64,000 nt of DNA from Aeromonas popoffii (GCF_000820025.1 NZ_CDBI01000014.1:1-64000); one strand, 5' to 3'. Numbered from the stretch's first letter, positions 10,332-20,898 are shown. The notes: generated by a model from the sequence alone, not told the origin. Numbers and translations are program-made.

Positions 10332-11239
10332 GGGGTCACCTCCAGGGTCTTTTGTTCGGCAAGTTTTGTTTCGATCACACGCCACCAGCCGTTAAGGGTC
10401 GGCAGCTTGGCGAGATCCACGAAACCCAGCTCCACCCCGGCGGCGCGCCACTCGGTGAGCAGGGACATGATGCGCACCGAATCCAGACCGTAGTCGATGA
10501 GGTTCTCGTCCGGGTCAAACTCCCCTTCGTCCTCATCGATATGGCTCAGCAGCCGCGTCTTGAGTCCCTCGTAGGTCAGTAATGGATTGGTCTGGGCGGC
10601 GAAAGCGGAAACCGGAGCGAGCGCCAGCACCTCCTCGCAGGGGATCACCTTGCCGCAGCGGGTCGCCACATAGTCGAGCGCCATCTGGTGATCGGCCTGG
10701 GAGAAGTCCGCCACCCCGTCCGCCAGGAAGAAGGGCTGGATGTCGCGCATGAAGGCGTCGCAGGCGGTCATCATGCAGCCGATGTGACCATAGATGCCGC
10801 CGATGATGAGCTGATCCCGCCCCTGGGCTTTGAGCACCGGCTCGAGTTCGGAGCGCTGGAAGGCGCTGTAGCGCCACTTGACCAGCACGCTATCGTCGCT
10901 CTCAGGGCGCAGCCCTGCCACCACCTGTTGCAGCTCGGGGCGCGTGTTCAGACCCGGGCCCCACATGTCGTTGAGCAGGGCGCGATCGTCGGGGGATTGA
11001 TCCTTGGGCTGGGCCGTGTAGTAGACCGGGATGCCGAGGGCCTTGCACTGTTTGCGCACCGCGGCCAGCCGCTCGGTGAGCATGGCGATCAGCGGGCTGT
11101 TCTCGCCATAAAACGCGGTGAAGTACTCCTGCATATCGTGAATGAGCAAAGCAGCGCGTTTGGGCTCCAGCGTCCAGTTGACCTTGTTGGCCTTCCACTG
11201 CTTGGGCATGGCGTAGTTATTCAGGGTTGGGATAGCCAT
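10328..11239 (-). CDS. amoB: Bifunctional isochorismatase / aryl carrier protein (EntB family)
   Basis: The N-terminal isochorismatase domain (about 1-210, IHDMQEYF and the GIYGHIGCM segment) hydrolyses isochorismate to 2,3-dihydro-2,3-dihydroxybenzoate. The C-terminal aryl carrier domain (about 225-300) carries the phosphopantetheine serine in YGLDSVR and presents the aryl group to the NRPS. At 303 aa it is close to EntB. The ATG at 11239 gives MAIPTLNNY, the usual EntB start. It follows amoE by 23 bp and is coupled to amoF by a 4-bp overlap. Confidence 0.95.
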   Translation of the reverse strand: MAIPTLNNYAMPKQWKANKVNWTLEPKRAALLIHDMQEYFTAFYGENSPLIAMLTERLAAVRKQCKALGIPVYYTAQPKDQSPDDRALLNDMWGPGLNTRPELQQVVAGLRPESDDSVLVKWRYSAFQRSELEPVLKAQGRDQLIIGGIYGHIGCMMTACDAFMRDIQPFFLADGVADFSQADHQMALDYVATRCGKVIPCEEVLALAPVSAFAAQTNPLLTYEGLKTRLLSHIDEDEGEFDPDENLIDYGLDSVRIMSLLTEWRAAGVELGFVDLAKLPTLNGWWRVIETKLAEQKTLEVTP

Positions 11240-11262
11240 AACGTCATGATTCCTTTTTAGTT

Positions 11263-12933
11263 TTAAGCTGTTGTCAGGGGCTGGCTTGCGGCGATGATCT
11301 CGGCGATACGTGCACGCAGCCCCTGTTTGTCAATCTTGCCCACCGCCGTCATGGGCAGGGCATCCAGGGTTTCGAAACGGTCGGGCAGCTTGAAGTCCGC
11401 CACGCCGCGCGCGCGCAGAAACTTGCGCAAGGCCAGCGGCTTTAACCCGGGATCCGCACTGACGATAAAGGCGCAGCTCTTCTCCCCCATGGCGCTATCG
11501 GGCATGGAGACCAGGGCCGCCTGGGTGATGGCCGGGTGGTGCAGCAGCTGGTTTTCCACCTCTTCCGCCGCTATCTTCTCGCCGCCCCGGTTGATCTGAT
11601 CCTTTTGCCGCCCCACCACCGTCAGGTAGCCGTCCTGGTCTTGCACCACCAGATCGCCGGAGCAGTAGAAGCCCTCGCTATCAAACACCCGGGCGTTGTG
11701 GGCCGGGCTCTGGTAGTAACCACGGAAGGTATAGGGGCCACGAGTGTGCAGGGCGCCGGGCTGGCCGGGTGCGACCGGGTTGCCCGCCTCGTCCAGAATG
11801 CGCACCTCGTCGTCCGGGCTCATGGGGCAGCCCTGGGTGTGAATGATCTTCTCGTCGGGGTCAGAGAGCCGGGTGTAGTTGACCAGCCCCTCCGCCATGC
11901 CGAACACCTGTTGCAACCGGCAGCCGAGCAGCGGGGTGATCTTTCTGGCCACCGCCTCGGCCAGCTTGGCGCCCCCTACCTGCAGCACGTCGAGGCTCGC
12001 AAGCTGGCTGCGCACGGCCGGGTCAGATTCGGCCGCTTGCAGCCAGAGGGCGACGGCTGGCGGCACCAGGGAGGTAAGGTTGATGCGGTGGCGGGCTACC
12101 AGCGGAAAACAGCTCATGGGACCGGGATCTGGCGCCAGCACCACTGTGCCGCCCGCCTCGAACACACCGAGGGCACCTGGGGAGCTCAAGGGGAAGTTGT
12201 GGGGGGCCGGCAGGGCGCACAGATAGCGGGTATGGGGGCCCAGCCCGCAGAGATCAACGCTGCGGCGCACGCTGTAGTAATAGTCGTCATGGGTGCGGGG
12301 GATGAGCTTGGGGGTACCGGTGCTGCCGCCGGAGAGCTGGAAGAAGGCCACCTCGTCCGCCGGACTCGGGCCATAGGCGGGGACGGCCCATCCCTCGCTC
12401 TTGGCCTGATCACTCAGCCAATGAGTCAGCCCCAGTTCCCCGTTCTCGCCATCAAGCAGCGCCAGCTCGGCGCCTATGCCTCGCAGTAAGTCACTGTTGC
12501 GATCCCCATTGGCAAACAACGAATGGGCGAGCGAGCCAATAAAGAGCCGGGGTCGGATCTGCTCGGCGTAAGAGGCCAGCTCCAGCCGGTTGTGGCTAAA
12601 GAGGGCGTTGACCGGCGCAATCCCCGCTTTGAGCAGGGCGAAAAACACCAGATAGAACTCGGCCACATTGGGCAGCTGCACCAGAGCGGTGTCGCCCACC
12701 TTGAAGCCATGACGAACGAGCCGTCCGGCCAGCCGACTGGCGCCTTCATCCAGCTCGCGATAGCTGACACTGCGCTCACCGCAGAGGATGGCAGTGGCAT
12801 CCGGCACCACTTCACACTGGCGATCCAGCATGATGGTCAGGGGCTCACCGCGCCAATAGCCCTTGGCACGATACTGCTCGGCCAGTTCCCGGGGCCAGCG
12901 GGTGTAAGGCAGGAAGCGGTTGGCCTGAGTCAT
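11263..12933 (-). CDS. amoE: 2,3-dihydroxybenzoate-AMP ligase (EntE family)
   Basis: Stand-alone adenylation enzyme of 556 aa. It activates 2,3-dihydroxybenzoate with ATP and loads it on the aryl carrier domain of AmoB. Visible motifs are [16 protein letters not shown] (core A3), the FGMAEG segment, YCSGDLV and the C-terminal lysine region GKIDKQGL. The N-terminus reads [14 protein letters not shown], like EntE. The ATG at 12933 overlaps the amoC stop in ATGA with GAGGTG upstream, so the start is firm. Confidence 0.95.
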   Translation of the reverse strand: MTQANRFLPYTRWPRELAEQYRAKGYWRGEPLTIMLDRQCEVVPDATAILCGERSVSYRELDEGASRLAGRLVRHGFKVGDTALVQLPNVAEFYLVFFALLKAGIAPVNALFSHNRLELASYAEQIRPRLFIGSLAHSLFANGDRNSDLLRGIGAELALLDGENGELGLTHWLSDQAKSEGWAVPAYGPSPADEVAFFQLSGGSTGTPKLIPRTHDDYYYSVRRSVDLCGLGPHTRYLCALPAPHNFPLSSPGALGVFEAGGTVVLAPDPGPMSCFPLVARHRINLTSLVPPAVALWLQAAESDPAVRSQLASLDVLQVGGAKLAEAVARKITPLLGCRLQQVFGMAEGLVNYTRLSDPDEKIIHTQGCPMSPDDEVRILDEAGNPVAPGQPGALHTRGPYTFRGYYQSPAHNARVFDSEGFYCSGDLVVQDQDGYLTVVGRQKDQINRGGEKIAAEEVENQLLHHPAITQAALVSMPDSAMGEKSCAFIVSADPGLKPLALRKFLRARGVADFKLPDRFETLDALPMTAVGKIDKQGLRARIAEIIAASQPLTTA

Positions 12934-14093
12934 AGCGCCACCTCAGTGCCAAGGCCCAGGGCGTTTAACATGGTGCCCAGCTTGGTGCCGGTCTCGGCCC
13001 ACTCCATGGCGGGATCCGATCCTGCCACTATGCCAGCGCCGGCAAACAGCTCCACCTGATGGCCATCGAGCACACCGCAGCGGATCACCACGGCCCACTC
13101 CCCATTACCCTGACTGTCACACCAGCCGACGATACCGCTGAACAGGGCCCGTCTGAAGGGTTCCTGCTCGCGGATAAACTGACGCGCCAGCTCGGTGGGA
13201 TAACCGCACAAGGCCGGGGTCGGATGCAGCTGGCAGGCCAGGGAGAGCACAGAAGCCTGACCCGGATGCAGCTGGCCGGCGATGGGCGTGCCCAGATGCC
13301 AGAGGGTATCCGTGCTCATCAGGGTGGGATTGGCGGGAATGGCCAGCTCGCGGCAGTGCGGGGTCAACACCCGGCGGATCTCGTCGATCACCAACTTGTG
13401 TTCATGCTGATCCTTGCGGGAGGCCAGCAGATCGCGGGCCACCTGCCGGTCCTGCTCCGGCTCGCCGTAGCGCTTGGCAGAGCCCGCCAGCGGATGGGTG
13501 AAGACCTCGCCCCCGCTGACCCGCAGCAGCAGCTCCGGGCTGGCACCGAGCAAGCGGCGATCTTGCCCGAGCGGCAGAGAGAAGTGAAAGGCATGGGGAT
13601 TCTGGCTCATCAGGCGGGCCAGCACCCGCTCGGGATCGGCAGGCTTGTGCAGCGTGAGGATCAGCTTGCGCGACAACACAACCTTGGCAAGGTGACCCTG
13701 TGCAAACGCATTCAGCGCCGAGCTGACAGAGGCCTTGAATTCGGCCGCCGCCGGCGTGCTCTGCACCGAGATGACCTGGTTGGTCTCGGCGGCACGCTCC
13801 GCTGCGGGCGTTCGCACTCCCCGCTCATAACGGCCGGGCACATAGAGGCAGGAGGCGTCGGCCGGGTCGAACGCGAAGGCGCCGATCAGCAGCGGATTCG
13901 CTTGCCCTGCGGCCTCGGCCGCCGCCAGCGCCCTCGCTATCTGTCGCTCCAGCAAGGACCATTCGCAGGCGGGCGTGGTGATAGGCTGACCCAGGTCGTA
14001 GGCGCTGATCGTGCCCTGACCTGAGGTAAACAAGAAATCAGGCGGGGACGCAGCCTGGGCAGGCGCGCTATTTTCCATCACAAGAGTATCCAC
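12930..14093 (-). CDS. amoC: Isochorismate synthase (EntC family), first gene of the siderophore operon
   Basis: Converts chorismate to isochorismate, the committed step to 2,3-dihydroxybenzoate. The 387-aa protein has the chorismate-binding fold signatures: KVVLSRK, the FHFSLPLG segment, [24 protein letters not shown] cut here at its core, and [14 protein letters not shown] near the C-terminus. Start taken as the GTG at 14093, because GAGGG lies six bases upstream; an ATG at 14078 is the alternative. It is the first gene behind the Fur box, so the operon should be induced under iron limitation. Confidence 0.94.
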   Translation of the reverse strand: MDTLVMENSAPAQAASPPDFLFTSGQGTISAYDLGQPITTPACEWSLLERQIARALAAAEAAGQANPLLIGAFAFDPADASCLYVPGRYERGVRTPAAERAAETNQVISVQSTPAAAEFKASVSSALNAFAQGHLAKVVLSRKLILTLHKPADPERVLARLMSQNPHAFHFSLPLGQDRRLLGASPELLLRVSGGEVFTHPLAGSAKRYGEPEQDRQVARDLLASRKDQHEHKLVIDEIRRVLTPHCRELAIPANPTLMSTDTLWHLGTPIAGQLHPGQASVLSLACQLHPTPALCGYPTELARQFIREQEPFRRALFSGIVGWCDSQGNGEWAVVIRCGVLDGHQVELFAGAGIVAGSDPAMEWAETGTKLGTMLNALGLGTEVAL

Positions 14094-14114
14094 GTTACAC
14101 CCTCAAATATGATT

Positions 14115-14135
14115 CAAAATGATAATGATTATCAG
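14115..14135 (-). promoter_or_regulatory. Fur box of the amo siderophore operon
   Basis: The sequence AAAATGATAATGATTATCA (14116-14134) matches the core of the Fur consensus closely. It ends about 22 bp upstream of the amoC start, which is where a repressor would cover the promoter. Iron-dependent repression by Fur is inferred from this and from what is known of catechol siderophore operons. The rest of the roughly 325-bp gap to yceB holds no gene I can support. Confidence 0.85.
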
Positions 14136-14418
14136 TTTGCATTTGTGGGGCGGTAAAATACTCGCTTTGAAATCACCCGGTCAATGGGATTTTTATATCG
14201 ATAAAACTGGAACTTATCTGTGGATATTGGACAAACCGCACCACTGGCGGCCTGCCATGCCAGGCATCTAAGGGGTTACTCGTATGAATACAAATTCCAT
14301 ACCCCATATGAGGCGGCGACAAAAACGGGAACCGCGTGCTCAGACTGGCAGCCAGGGGTATTTCCCCCTAAGATGGCGCCCTCTGTTTGGTCACGTCCCT
14401 CAACTCACGGAACTGTCG

Positions 14419-14970
14419 ATGTTAAAGTACCTGCTTCTGCTCCCTCTCAGCCTGCTGCTGGCAGCCTGTTCGCTCACCCAGTACAACGTCAGCGAAGGCG
14501 AAATCAACCAATACCTCAAAGAGAGGGTCGCCTTCGAGAAACAGCTGGGGATCCCCGGCATCATGTCGAGCAAGATCCGCCTGGATGAGATGCACAGCCG
14601 CATCGGCCGCGCCAGCGCCGATCGGGTGGAACTTGATGCTGCCGGTGATCTGCAGGTCAGCAGCCCCCTTGGCAGCCAGCAGGTGAAGATCCGCATCTCC
14701 CTCAGCGCTCGCCCCGACTATGTGGCCGAGCAGGGTGCCATCTACCTGCGTGACCTCGAACTCATCTCAATCCAGACAGAGCCAGCCGACGTGGGTGCCG
14801 CCCTCACACCGCTGCTGCCCACCTTCAACCAGTCGCTCTCGCTGTTCCTCTCCCAGACGCCCGTCTACCGGCTGGATGACAGTCGCAAGAACGAAGCCAG
14901 GATCAAGGAGAAAGTCGGGGCACTCAAGGTGGAGCCCGGCCGACTGGTCATCCCCTTCAAACTGCTGTGA
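14419..14970 (+). CDS. YceB-like lipoprotein (DUF1439)
   Basis: Predicted lipoprotein of 183 aa. The N-terminus has a short signal peptide with the lipobox LAAC-S, giving a lipidated Cys near residue 15, so it should be anchored in the outer or inner membrane facing the periplasm. The rest fits the DUF1439/YceB family in length and in the opening YNVSEGEINQYL. No biochemical function is established to my knowledge. The ATG at 14419 is chosen because the signal peptide begins there; a reading frame open further upstream adds 45 residues with no signal character. It ends just before a strong terminator and is alone in its unit. Confidence 0.85.
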   Translation: MLKYLLLLPLSLLLAACSLTQYNVSEGEINQYLKERVAFEKQLGIPGIMSSKIRLDEMHSRIGRASADRVELDAAGDLQVSSPLGSQQVKIRISLSARPDYVAEQGAIYLRDLELISIQTEPADVGAALTPLLPTFNQSLSLFLSQTPVYRLDDSRKNEARIKEKVGALKVEPGRLVIPFKLL

Positions 14971-14975
14971 CCCCC

Positions 14976-15020
14976 AAGCCGCGCCCCTCTTCTCTTCACC
15001 CCCCGGGCGCGGCTTTTTCT
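14976..15020 (+). terminator. Intrinsic terminator after the YceB-like gene
   Basis: AAGCCGCGCCC (14976-14986) pairs with GGGCGCGGCTT (15005-15015), followed by a run of Ts. Classic GC-rich stem and U-tract. Confidence 0.9.
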
Positions 15021-15056
15021 TCTCAAGCCCCCCACCTTGGTACATAATGCGCACCA

Positions 15057-15078
15057 TTCTCATTTAGATTCATGAGAA
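15057..15078 (+). promoter_or_regulatory. Inverted repeat in front of the exported protein gene
   Basis: TTCTCAT (15057-15063) and ATGAGAA (15072-15078) form a 7-bp inverted repeat with an 8-base AT-rich spacer, about 40 bp upstream of the gene. It resembles a weak Fur-type or other dimeric-regulator operator, but the match to the Fur consensus is poor. Regulator unknown. Confidence 0.4.
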
Positions 15079-15115
15079 GCGTCATAATAAAATCAAACAT
15101 ATGGTGAGAAGGGAC

Positions 15116-17113
15116 ATGAGAAAAACCGTACTGGTCCAGGCGATCGCCTGCGCCCTCCTGAGCGGTGCCGCACACGCCGCCGTCAAAGTAGAAGACAACA
15201 CATTCAATACTGCCGCCAACATGCTGGCCTATACCGAATTCGAACTCTCCGGCGAGCCGCTGGCCGAGGCCCTCGGTCTGGATCTGGATGTGCTGGACGC
15301 CAACCGCGCCAATGAGCCAACTCCGTTCGACTTCGCCGCTGGCATCGAATCCTACGAGTACTCCGAAGAGGCCATGTACGCCCTCAACTACCAATCCGGC
15401 ATGGGTCCTCATCTGGTGAACGGGCCGCAAAACCTGGCCCGTGGCGGCACCATGGCCTCTCTGGGGCAACGGGTACTGGCCATGGCCGATGCCGTTGGCT
15501 TCCCGGCCGATGAAGTGCCACAGGGCATGTATCCCCTCTCCCTGCCCTATGCCTCCGCCAATCCGGAGTTTGCACAAGCGGTGAACACCACCCCGGTCAA
15601 CGGCGATCAGATCACCATCAAGACCGCCAAGGGCAACGAGAAGAGCGTCAGGACACTGATACCGGCCTACTTCCGCGACTACACCACCCTGCGCTGGAGC
15701 GGCAGTGACAACCTGCTGGTGCCCGCAGCCGTGGGCGGCATATTGCTCAAAGAGGTGATGTGGTCTCAGGATTTCCTCGGCGGTATGCACGTGGCGGAAA
15801 CCGATGAAGAGGTGGAAGCGGCTTCCGCCACCATGGATCAGGATGGCAAGCACAAGCTGGGCGTCTCCGCCGCTGACGGTTTCAACGGCATGATGCTGAC
15901 CGAGCAATCCATCGACAAGCTGACCATCATGCAGAACCAGCTCGGCTTCGACGGCAAGCAACTGGGCGCCAGGATCACCCCGCAATACGATCCGGCCAAG
16001 GGCGTCGTCTACTTCCCCCATCAGGTGAAAGTGACCGAAACCAGCAAGCATGACGTGGGCGCCATCGGCAAGCTGGAAGTGGTGGATGGCTCCGCCCAGC
16101 TACGCGATGCCTGGATGATGCTGTGGCCGCTCTCCGAGTTCTATGCCTTCAGCGATCAACGCAGCGCCAACACCAACCAGAACCCGGCCTTCCACGCCGT
16201 GTTTGACGGCGCGCCGTTTGCCGCCGCCCCGGCTGCCAACCAGGCCAATGATCTGGGCAAGGCAGTCGCTGGCAGCGATGCCTTCTCGCTGGCGATCAAT
16301 CTATCCAACCTCACCTTCAAGAACCTGGCGGCCCTGCACTTTGATGCCAAGGCCGGCACTCTGGTCGACAACTGGCAGGCGGGCAAACAGGGCAAGCACG
16401 TCACCACCTTTGACGCCGCTTACGCCCTGGTCGCCCTGCAGATCTTCCAGCGCGCTCAGGATGCGCTGCCGGTCGGTTACGCCGCCGGTGACAATGGCGA
16501 GCTCAACCTCAAGACCAAACAGGGTCAACAGGCACTCGACTTGATCCGCAAGCAGGCCGATTTCATCCTTGCCAATCTCAAGGGCAAAAACGGTCTGGTG
16601 CATGACGGCATCACGCTGGGCGGCAAGCTCGACGCTGGCCACTCCATCGATGCGCAGTTCGCGGCCATCCGTGGTCTGACCGCAGCCTTCCTCGCCACCT
16701 CCGATGCCAAGTACCGCACGGCCGCCCGCGAGCTGTTCATCGCGACCGACAAGGCCTACTTCAATCAGAAGGCCGGCACCTGGCTGGCGGGCAAACAGGG
16801 TGAATACACCCCCTGGACCCAGGCTGCCATCTCCGGCGCCCTGCGCTCTGCCATGCTGAACCTGCGTAACGAAGGGGCAGAGAAGGCGCCCGAGCTGGAA
16901 CTAGCCCAGCTGACCAGTCAGTACGTCAGCTGGTTCCGTGGCACCGTCAACGGCGGCATGCAGATGGCCGAGTGGATTGGTGACTCCGGCGAGAACATCA
17001 TCGAAGGTGCCGGCAGCGACACCGACGAAGATGGCGTACCGCAAGTGACCGCTGCCGGTGGCCAGCACGGCACCGCCATGGTGATGGCCGCCAAAGCGGT
17101 GGTAAGCGAATAA
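15116..17113 (+). CDS. Large exported protein of unknown function
   Basis: About 665 aa with a clear Sec signal peptide (RKT, hydrophobic core, cleavage near AHA-AVK), so it acts in the periplasm or outside. I do not recognise the family. The C-terminal third has repeated Ala-rich helices with aromatic pairs (for example FNQKAGTWLAG and TPWTQAAISGAL), suggesting an alpha/alpha toroid like those of glycosidases and lyases; this is only an impression. There are no Cys-rich metal sites beyond the signal peptide. The start could also be the in-frame ATG at 15101, five codons earlier; neither has a well-spaced ribosome site. It stands alone between terminators, with an inverted repeat upstream. 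Confidence 0.8.
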   Translation: MRKTVLVQAIACALLSGAAHAAVKVEDNTFNTAANMLAYTEFELSGEPLAEALGLDLDVLDANRANEPTPFDFAAGIESYEYSEEAMYALNYQSGMGPHLVNGPQNLARGGTMASLGQRVLAMADAVGFPADEVPQGMYPLSLPYASANPEFAQAVNTTPVNGDQITIKTAKGNEKSVRTLIPAYFRDYTTLRWSGSDNLLVPAAVGGILLKEVMWSQDFLGGMHVAETDEEVEAASATMDQDGKHKLGVSAADGFNGMMLTEQSIDKLTIMQNQLGFDGKQLGARITPQYDPAKGVVYFPHQVKVTETSKHDVGAIGKLEVVDGSAQLRDAWMMLWPLSEFYAFSDQRSANTNQNPAFHAVFDGAPFAAAPAANQANDLGKAVAGSDAFSLAINLSNLTFKNLAALHFDAKAGTLVDNWQAGKQGKHVTTFDAAYALVALQIFQRAQDALPVGYAAGDNGELNLKTKQGQQALDLIRKQADFILANLKGKNGLVHDGITLGGKLDAGHSIDAQFAAIRGLTAAFLATSDAKYRTAARELFIATDKAYFNQKAGTWLAGKQGEYTPWTQAAISGALRSAMLNLRNEGAEKAPELELAQLTSQYVSWFRGTVNGGMQMAEWIGDSGENIIEGAGSDTDEDGVPQVTAAGGQHGTAMVMAAKAVVSE

Positions 17114-17136
17114 TCATCGCCATTCACCAGCATGAA

Positions 17137-17161
17137 AAAGGGAGCCAATTTGGCTCCCTTT
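17137..17161. terminator. Bidirectional terminator between converging genes
   Basis: AAAGGGAGCCAA pairs with TTGGCTCCCTTT, with A and T flanks on both sides, between the 3' ends of the exported protein gene and glgC. Confidence 0.85.
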
Positions 17162-17209
17162 GCATGACAGCGTCTGACACAGTTTCAAGGTACTTTTTTC
17201 ACAACCCGG

Positions 17210-18484
17210 CTAAACCAGCTTGTCCAGCATCTCCTTGGTCACCAGCACGATCCCCTGCTCGGAGCGGTAGAAGCGGCGGCTATCTTCATCGGCATTCTCG
17301 CCCACCACCAGCCCATCGGGCAGCACACAACCTTTATCCACCACCACCCGGCGCAGACGGCAACCGGCGCCGATCTCGACCCCGGGGAAGATGATGGCCT
17401 GATCCAGGGTGCAGAAGGAGTGCACCCGCACATTGGTAAAGAGCACCGAGTTGAGCACGAACGACCCGCTAACGATGGTGCCGCCAGAGAACATGGAGTT
17501 GATGGTCATGCCGTGCTGACCATTACGATCCTGCACGAACTTGGCCGGTGGCGTCAGGGTCTGGCTGGTCCAGATGGGCCAGTTCTGATCGTAGATATCG
17601 AGCTCGGGCAGAACGGAGGCGAGATCCATGTTCGCTTCCCAGAACGAGTCCAGAGTACCCACGTCACGCCAGTAGGGTTTTTGACCCTCGCGCGCCCCGA
17701 CACAGGACATGTTGAAGGGGTGAGCAAACGCCATCCCCTCCTCCACGATACGGGGGATCACATCCATCCCGAAGTCGTGTTTGGAGTCCTGATTGAGAAT
17801 GTCCTCCTCCAGCAGTTGATAGAGGTATTCCGCCTCGAAGATATAGATCCCCATAGAGGCCAGCGAGCGATCCTCGCAACCCGGCATGGCCGGTGGATTG
17901 GCCGGTTTTTCGACGAAGGCACGGATTTTGCGCTGCTCGTCGATATCCATGACCCCGAAGGCAGACGCCTCCGCCCGTGGCACCTCGATACAAGCCACTG
18001 TCACCTTGGCACCGAGACGCACGTGATCAAGCAGCATGGCGGCGTAATCCATCTTGTAGATGTGATCCCCCGCCAGCACCACCAGGTATTTGGGGCCGTA
18101 GTCACGGATGATGTCGACGTTCTGATAGATGGCATCGGCGGTGCCGCGATACCAGTGCACCTCATCTACCCGTTGCTGGGCAGGCAGCAGGTCGATGAAT
18201 TCGTTCATCTGGTAACGCAGGAAGGACCAGCCCGATTGCAGGTGGCGCAGCAGGCTGTGAGACTTGTATTGGGTGACCACACCAACGCGGCGGATCCCCG
18301 AGTTGATACAGTTGGAGAGCACAAAATCAATGATCCGGAATTTGCCACCGAAATGGACGGCAGGCTTGGCGCGGTTGTCAGTCAACTGCTTCAGGCGACT
18401 GCCACGGCCACCCGCCAGCACCAGTGCCATACTCTGGTTCAATAATTGTCGTGCTTTGGCACTATTTTCGGGCTCTAACAACAT
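17210..18484 (-). CDS. glgC: Glucose-1-phosphate adenylyltransferase (ADP-glucose pyrophosphorylase)
   Basis: Makes ADP-glucose from glucose-1-phosphate and ATP, the regulated step of glycogen synthesis in the cytoplasm. The 424-aa protein has the nucleotide-binding loop [21 protein letters not shown], read here as its two halves GGRGSRL and RAKPAV, the WYRGTADA and [11 protein letters not shown] motifs, the catalytic YWRDVGT region, and a C-terminal left-handed beta-helix. GAGGT lies eight bases before the ATG at 18484. No other glg genes adjoin it, so it is a single-gene unit diverging from the CsrD-like gene. Confidence 0.95.
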   Translation of the reverse strand: MLLEPENSAKARQLLNQSMALVLAGGRGSRLKQLTDNRAKPAVHFGGKFRIIDFVLSNCINSGIRRVGVVTQYKSHSLLRHLQSGWSFLRYQMNEFIDLLPAQQRVDEVHWYRGTADAIYQNVDIIRDYGPKYLVVLAGDHIYKMDYAAMLLDHVRLGAKVTVACIEVPRAEASAFGVMDIDEQRKIRAFVEKPANPPAMPGCEDRSLASMGIYIFEAEYLYQLLEEDILNQDSKHDFGMDVIPRIVEEGMAFAHPFNMSCVGAREGQKPYWRDVGTLDSFWEANMDLASVLPELDIYDQNWPIWTSQTLTPPAKFVQDRNGQHGMTINSMFSGGTIVSGSFVLNSVLFTNVRVHSFCTLDQAIIFPGVEIGAGCRLRRVVVDKGCVLPDGLVVGENADEDSRRFYRSEQGIVLVTKEMLDKLV

Positions 18485-18672
18485 GATTTACCTCTGCCTT
18501 GTTTGATCTATTTTCAACCCATCTTCGCCTGTTTCGGCACCTGTGAAAGTGGTTTCACTCACAATTAACCGATTTCAATTGGCCCTTTTCCAGGAGGTGA
18601 GCGGGATCCCATGCTTTACACCCTGAGCTTGGTTAGAATTTCAACATCACACGAATCATCAAGGATGACAAG

Positions 18673-20313
18673 ATGTTGAACAAGCTCGGGAGTAACCTGT
18701 TACTGATCACGGCCATCACCTGTGTTGCTCTGCTGTTGTTACAAGGTATCTGGCTCGCCGTACAGGCTACCCCCTTCACCCTGATCCTCATCGTCGGCAC
18801 GACCCTGCTCGGCTTTGGCCTGCTATTCATACTGGCCTATCGCGCCCGCAACGCCGAGCGTGATCAGCAGGAACAAGTCTGGCTCACGGCACTGCGACTG
18901 CGCGATCCCGCCTGTCTGGAGAGCCCGGCGGCCCAGGAGGCCTTGCAACAACTACTGACCCGGTTCAGTGAAGCCGAGCTCGACGCCCACCGTCAGATCA
19001 GCGAGCTACACCATCAGGCGACCCAGGATGAGCTGACCCAATTGCAAAACCGCCACGCGTTCCGGCGCGACATGACGGCGTTGCTGCAGCGGGATCAGGA
19101 TACCCAGACCGCCACCCTGGTGCTGATCCGCGCCACCGAACTTGGCAAGCTCAATGCCCAGCGCGGCTTTCAGTCGGGGGATGCCTATATCAAGGATATT
19201 GCCAATCTCATCACCCGGGTGGTCGGCCGATTCCCAGGTCATCAGGTCTATCGCATCTCGGGAGCCGACTTCGCCGTGCTGGTGCAGCCGGTGGCCAACA
19301 TACCGCCGCCCCTGCTCGGCCGGGATCTGAAAGTCGCCTTCGACCACTATCAGCAGCAACATGAACTGGAGAGCGCCGCCTACTCGGGGCTAACACGCCT
19401 GAGCAGCGGGCAGAAGATAGAGGCGATTCTGGCACGGGCGGATCTGGCTCTGGCCCACGCCCAGACAGAAACGGTCAACGGCTGGGCCATTCAACAGGAC
19501 GATGACGTGGTGGAACTGCAGGGCCAGCACCACTGGAAGCTGGTGCTCAATGATCTGCTGGAGCAGGAGCACATCAGTTTTACCTATCAGCCCATCCAGC
19601 CCATGCACCCCAGCATGCTGGCCTACAACGAGATCTATGCCCGCTTCAGCGGCGCCGACGGCACTGTGTTGCCGACCGACACCCTGTTTGCCATGGCTCA
19701 ACGGCTGGACATGGTGATGCGACTGGAGCAGATGCTGATCATCCACGTCATGCGCCAGTACCGGGCATTCGGCGCCAACCAGAGCCGCTGGGGCATCAGC
19801 CTCTCCAGCAACCTGTTGCAAAACAGCGCCTTCCTGATCTGGCTCGACCGGCAATTGCTCAAGGATCCCAACACCAGCGCCAATCTGGTATTCGAGCTGG
19901 ATGAGGAGCATCTGGAGCGCAACATGACGGGGGCCAAGCGGGTGTTCGAGCTGCTCAGACGCAACGGCAGTCGTTCCGCCATCTGCAACTTCGGCAAGGG
20001 GATAGGGTCGTTTACTCTGTTTCGCGAGCTAAAACCCGACTACATCAAGCTGGATCCTGCCCTGCTCACAGGGCTGGAGCAGGACCTGACCAATCAGCAG
20101 TTCGTGCGGATGATCGTTGATGTATCACACCGCATGGGCTGCCAGGTGATAGCGGAAGGGGTGGAGCAGCTTGGCCAGAAACAACTGCTACAGAGCATGT
20201 ACGTGGACGGGTTGCAAGGTTATCTCATCGCCAAGCCCCAGCCGTTGCGGCCGGATATCAGCCACCTTGGCCTGTTTACTGAGGACGCTTCAACTTCAGC
20301 AGAGTCAGAATGA
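18673..20313 (+). CDS. Membrane-anchored degenerate GGDEF-EAL protein, CsrD/MshH-like
   Basis: 546 aa: two transmembrane segments at about 10-32 and 36-56, a short coiled linker, then GGDEF-like (about 115-270) and EAL-like (about 285-530) domains. The GGDEF signature is replaced by SGADF and the EAL site by NEI, with DNFG replaced by CNFGKGIGS, so cyclic-di-GMP synthesis or hydrolysis is unlikely. This pattern fits CsrD, which helps RNase E degrade the Csr regulatory RNAs, although CsrD of E. coli has a larger N-terminal region. Start at 18673 with AAGGAT upstream. Its 3' end overlaps the converging gene by about 38 bp. Confidence 0.75.
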   Translation: MLNKLGSNLLLITAITCVALLLLQGIWLAVQATPFTLILIVGTTLLGFGLLFILAYRARNAERDQQEQVWLTALRLRDPACLESPAAQEALQQLLTRFSEAELDAHRQISELHHQATQDELTQLQNRHAFRRDMTALLQRDQDTQTATLVLIRATELGKLNAQRGFQSGDAYIKDIANLITRVVGRFPGHQVYRISGADFAVLVQPVANIPPPLLGRDLKVAFDHYQQQHELESAAYSGLTRLSSGQKIEAILARADLALAHAQTETVNGWAIQQDDDVVELQGQHHWKLVLNDLLEQEHISFTYQPIQPMHPSMLAYNEIYARFSGADGTVLPTDTLFAMAQRLDMVMRLEQMLIIHVMRQYRAFGANQSRWGISLSSNLLQNSAFLIWLDRQLLKDPNTSANLVFELDEEHLERNMTGAKRVFELLRRNGSRSAICNFGKGIGSFTLFRELKPDYIKLDPALLTGLEQDLTNQQFVRMIVDVSHRMGCQVIAEGVEQLGQKQLLQSMYVDGLQGYLIAKPQPLRPDISHLGLFTEDASTSAESE

Positions 20314-20770
20314 TGTCATTGAGCTGGCGATAACGTTCCAGCTCCTTCTGATCGTAACGGGTCGCCAGGGTGGTGGGATTGTGGCGATTCTTGAGGTAAC
20401 GGTTGATCTGCAGGCGGTTGAACCCCGCCACCTGATAGATCTGGCCCAGCAGGCCATTGAGCTCTTCGTGCTCGAAGCCGGCCCTGGCGAGGTAATCGCT
20501 CTGGGCAGGGCTCTCCAGCTGGCTGCCCTGTTTGGCGATGCGGCCAGTCTCTTGCAAATAGGAGAGCCACTGTTCGAGATAAAGCGGCTTGCAGCCCGCC
20601 AGCAGATTGAAGAAACCCACTGCATCGCAGCGGCACCCGGTTAACAGCAGCACGGCCAGTTGATCGTCATCACAGCTGAAGGTGACGGGGCCGCTCTGCC
20701 CCCAGTCCAGCGCCTGAACCCGGATCTCGGCGCGCTCCCCTGCGATGCCGGTTACGTCGAATACAAACAT
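20276..20770 (-). CDS. Conserved protein of unknown function
   Basis: 164 aa beginning MFVFDVTGIA. The start at 20770 has an excellent GGGAGGAG site; longer readings upstream have none. The first half looks beta-rich and has a CRCD motif; the second half is helical and charged, ending in a Lys/Leu-rich helix. No signal peptide or membrane segment. I do not recognise the family. It converges on the CsrD-like gene and overlaps its end by about 38 bp, and it lies downstream of the DUF2750 gene on the same strand with a terminator in between. Confidence 0.7.
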   Translation of the reverse strand: MFVFDVTGIAGERAEIRVQALDWGQSGPVTFSCDDDQLAVLLLTGCRCDAVGFFNLLAGCKPLYLEQWLSYLQETGRIAKQGSQLESPAQSDYLARAGFEHEELNGLLGQIYQVAGFNRLQINRYLKNRHNPTTLATRYDQKELERYRQLNDIILTLLKLKRPQ

Positions 20771-20866
20771 GGCTCCTCCCGCTCGGCAAAAGGTTGATGA
20801 TGGACCATACCCCCTACAGGTGCAAAGCCAAATCGCCTTTTCATTCAGCATTCTGTACGCGGGCCA

Positions 20867-20898
20867 TAAAAAAACCGACATCCTCGCGGATATCGGTT
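20867..20898 (-). terminator. Terminator after the DUF2750 gene
   Basis: On the minus strand AACCGATATCC, loop GCGA, then GGATGTCGGTT followed by seven Ts. Confidence 0.85.
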
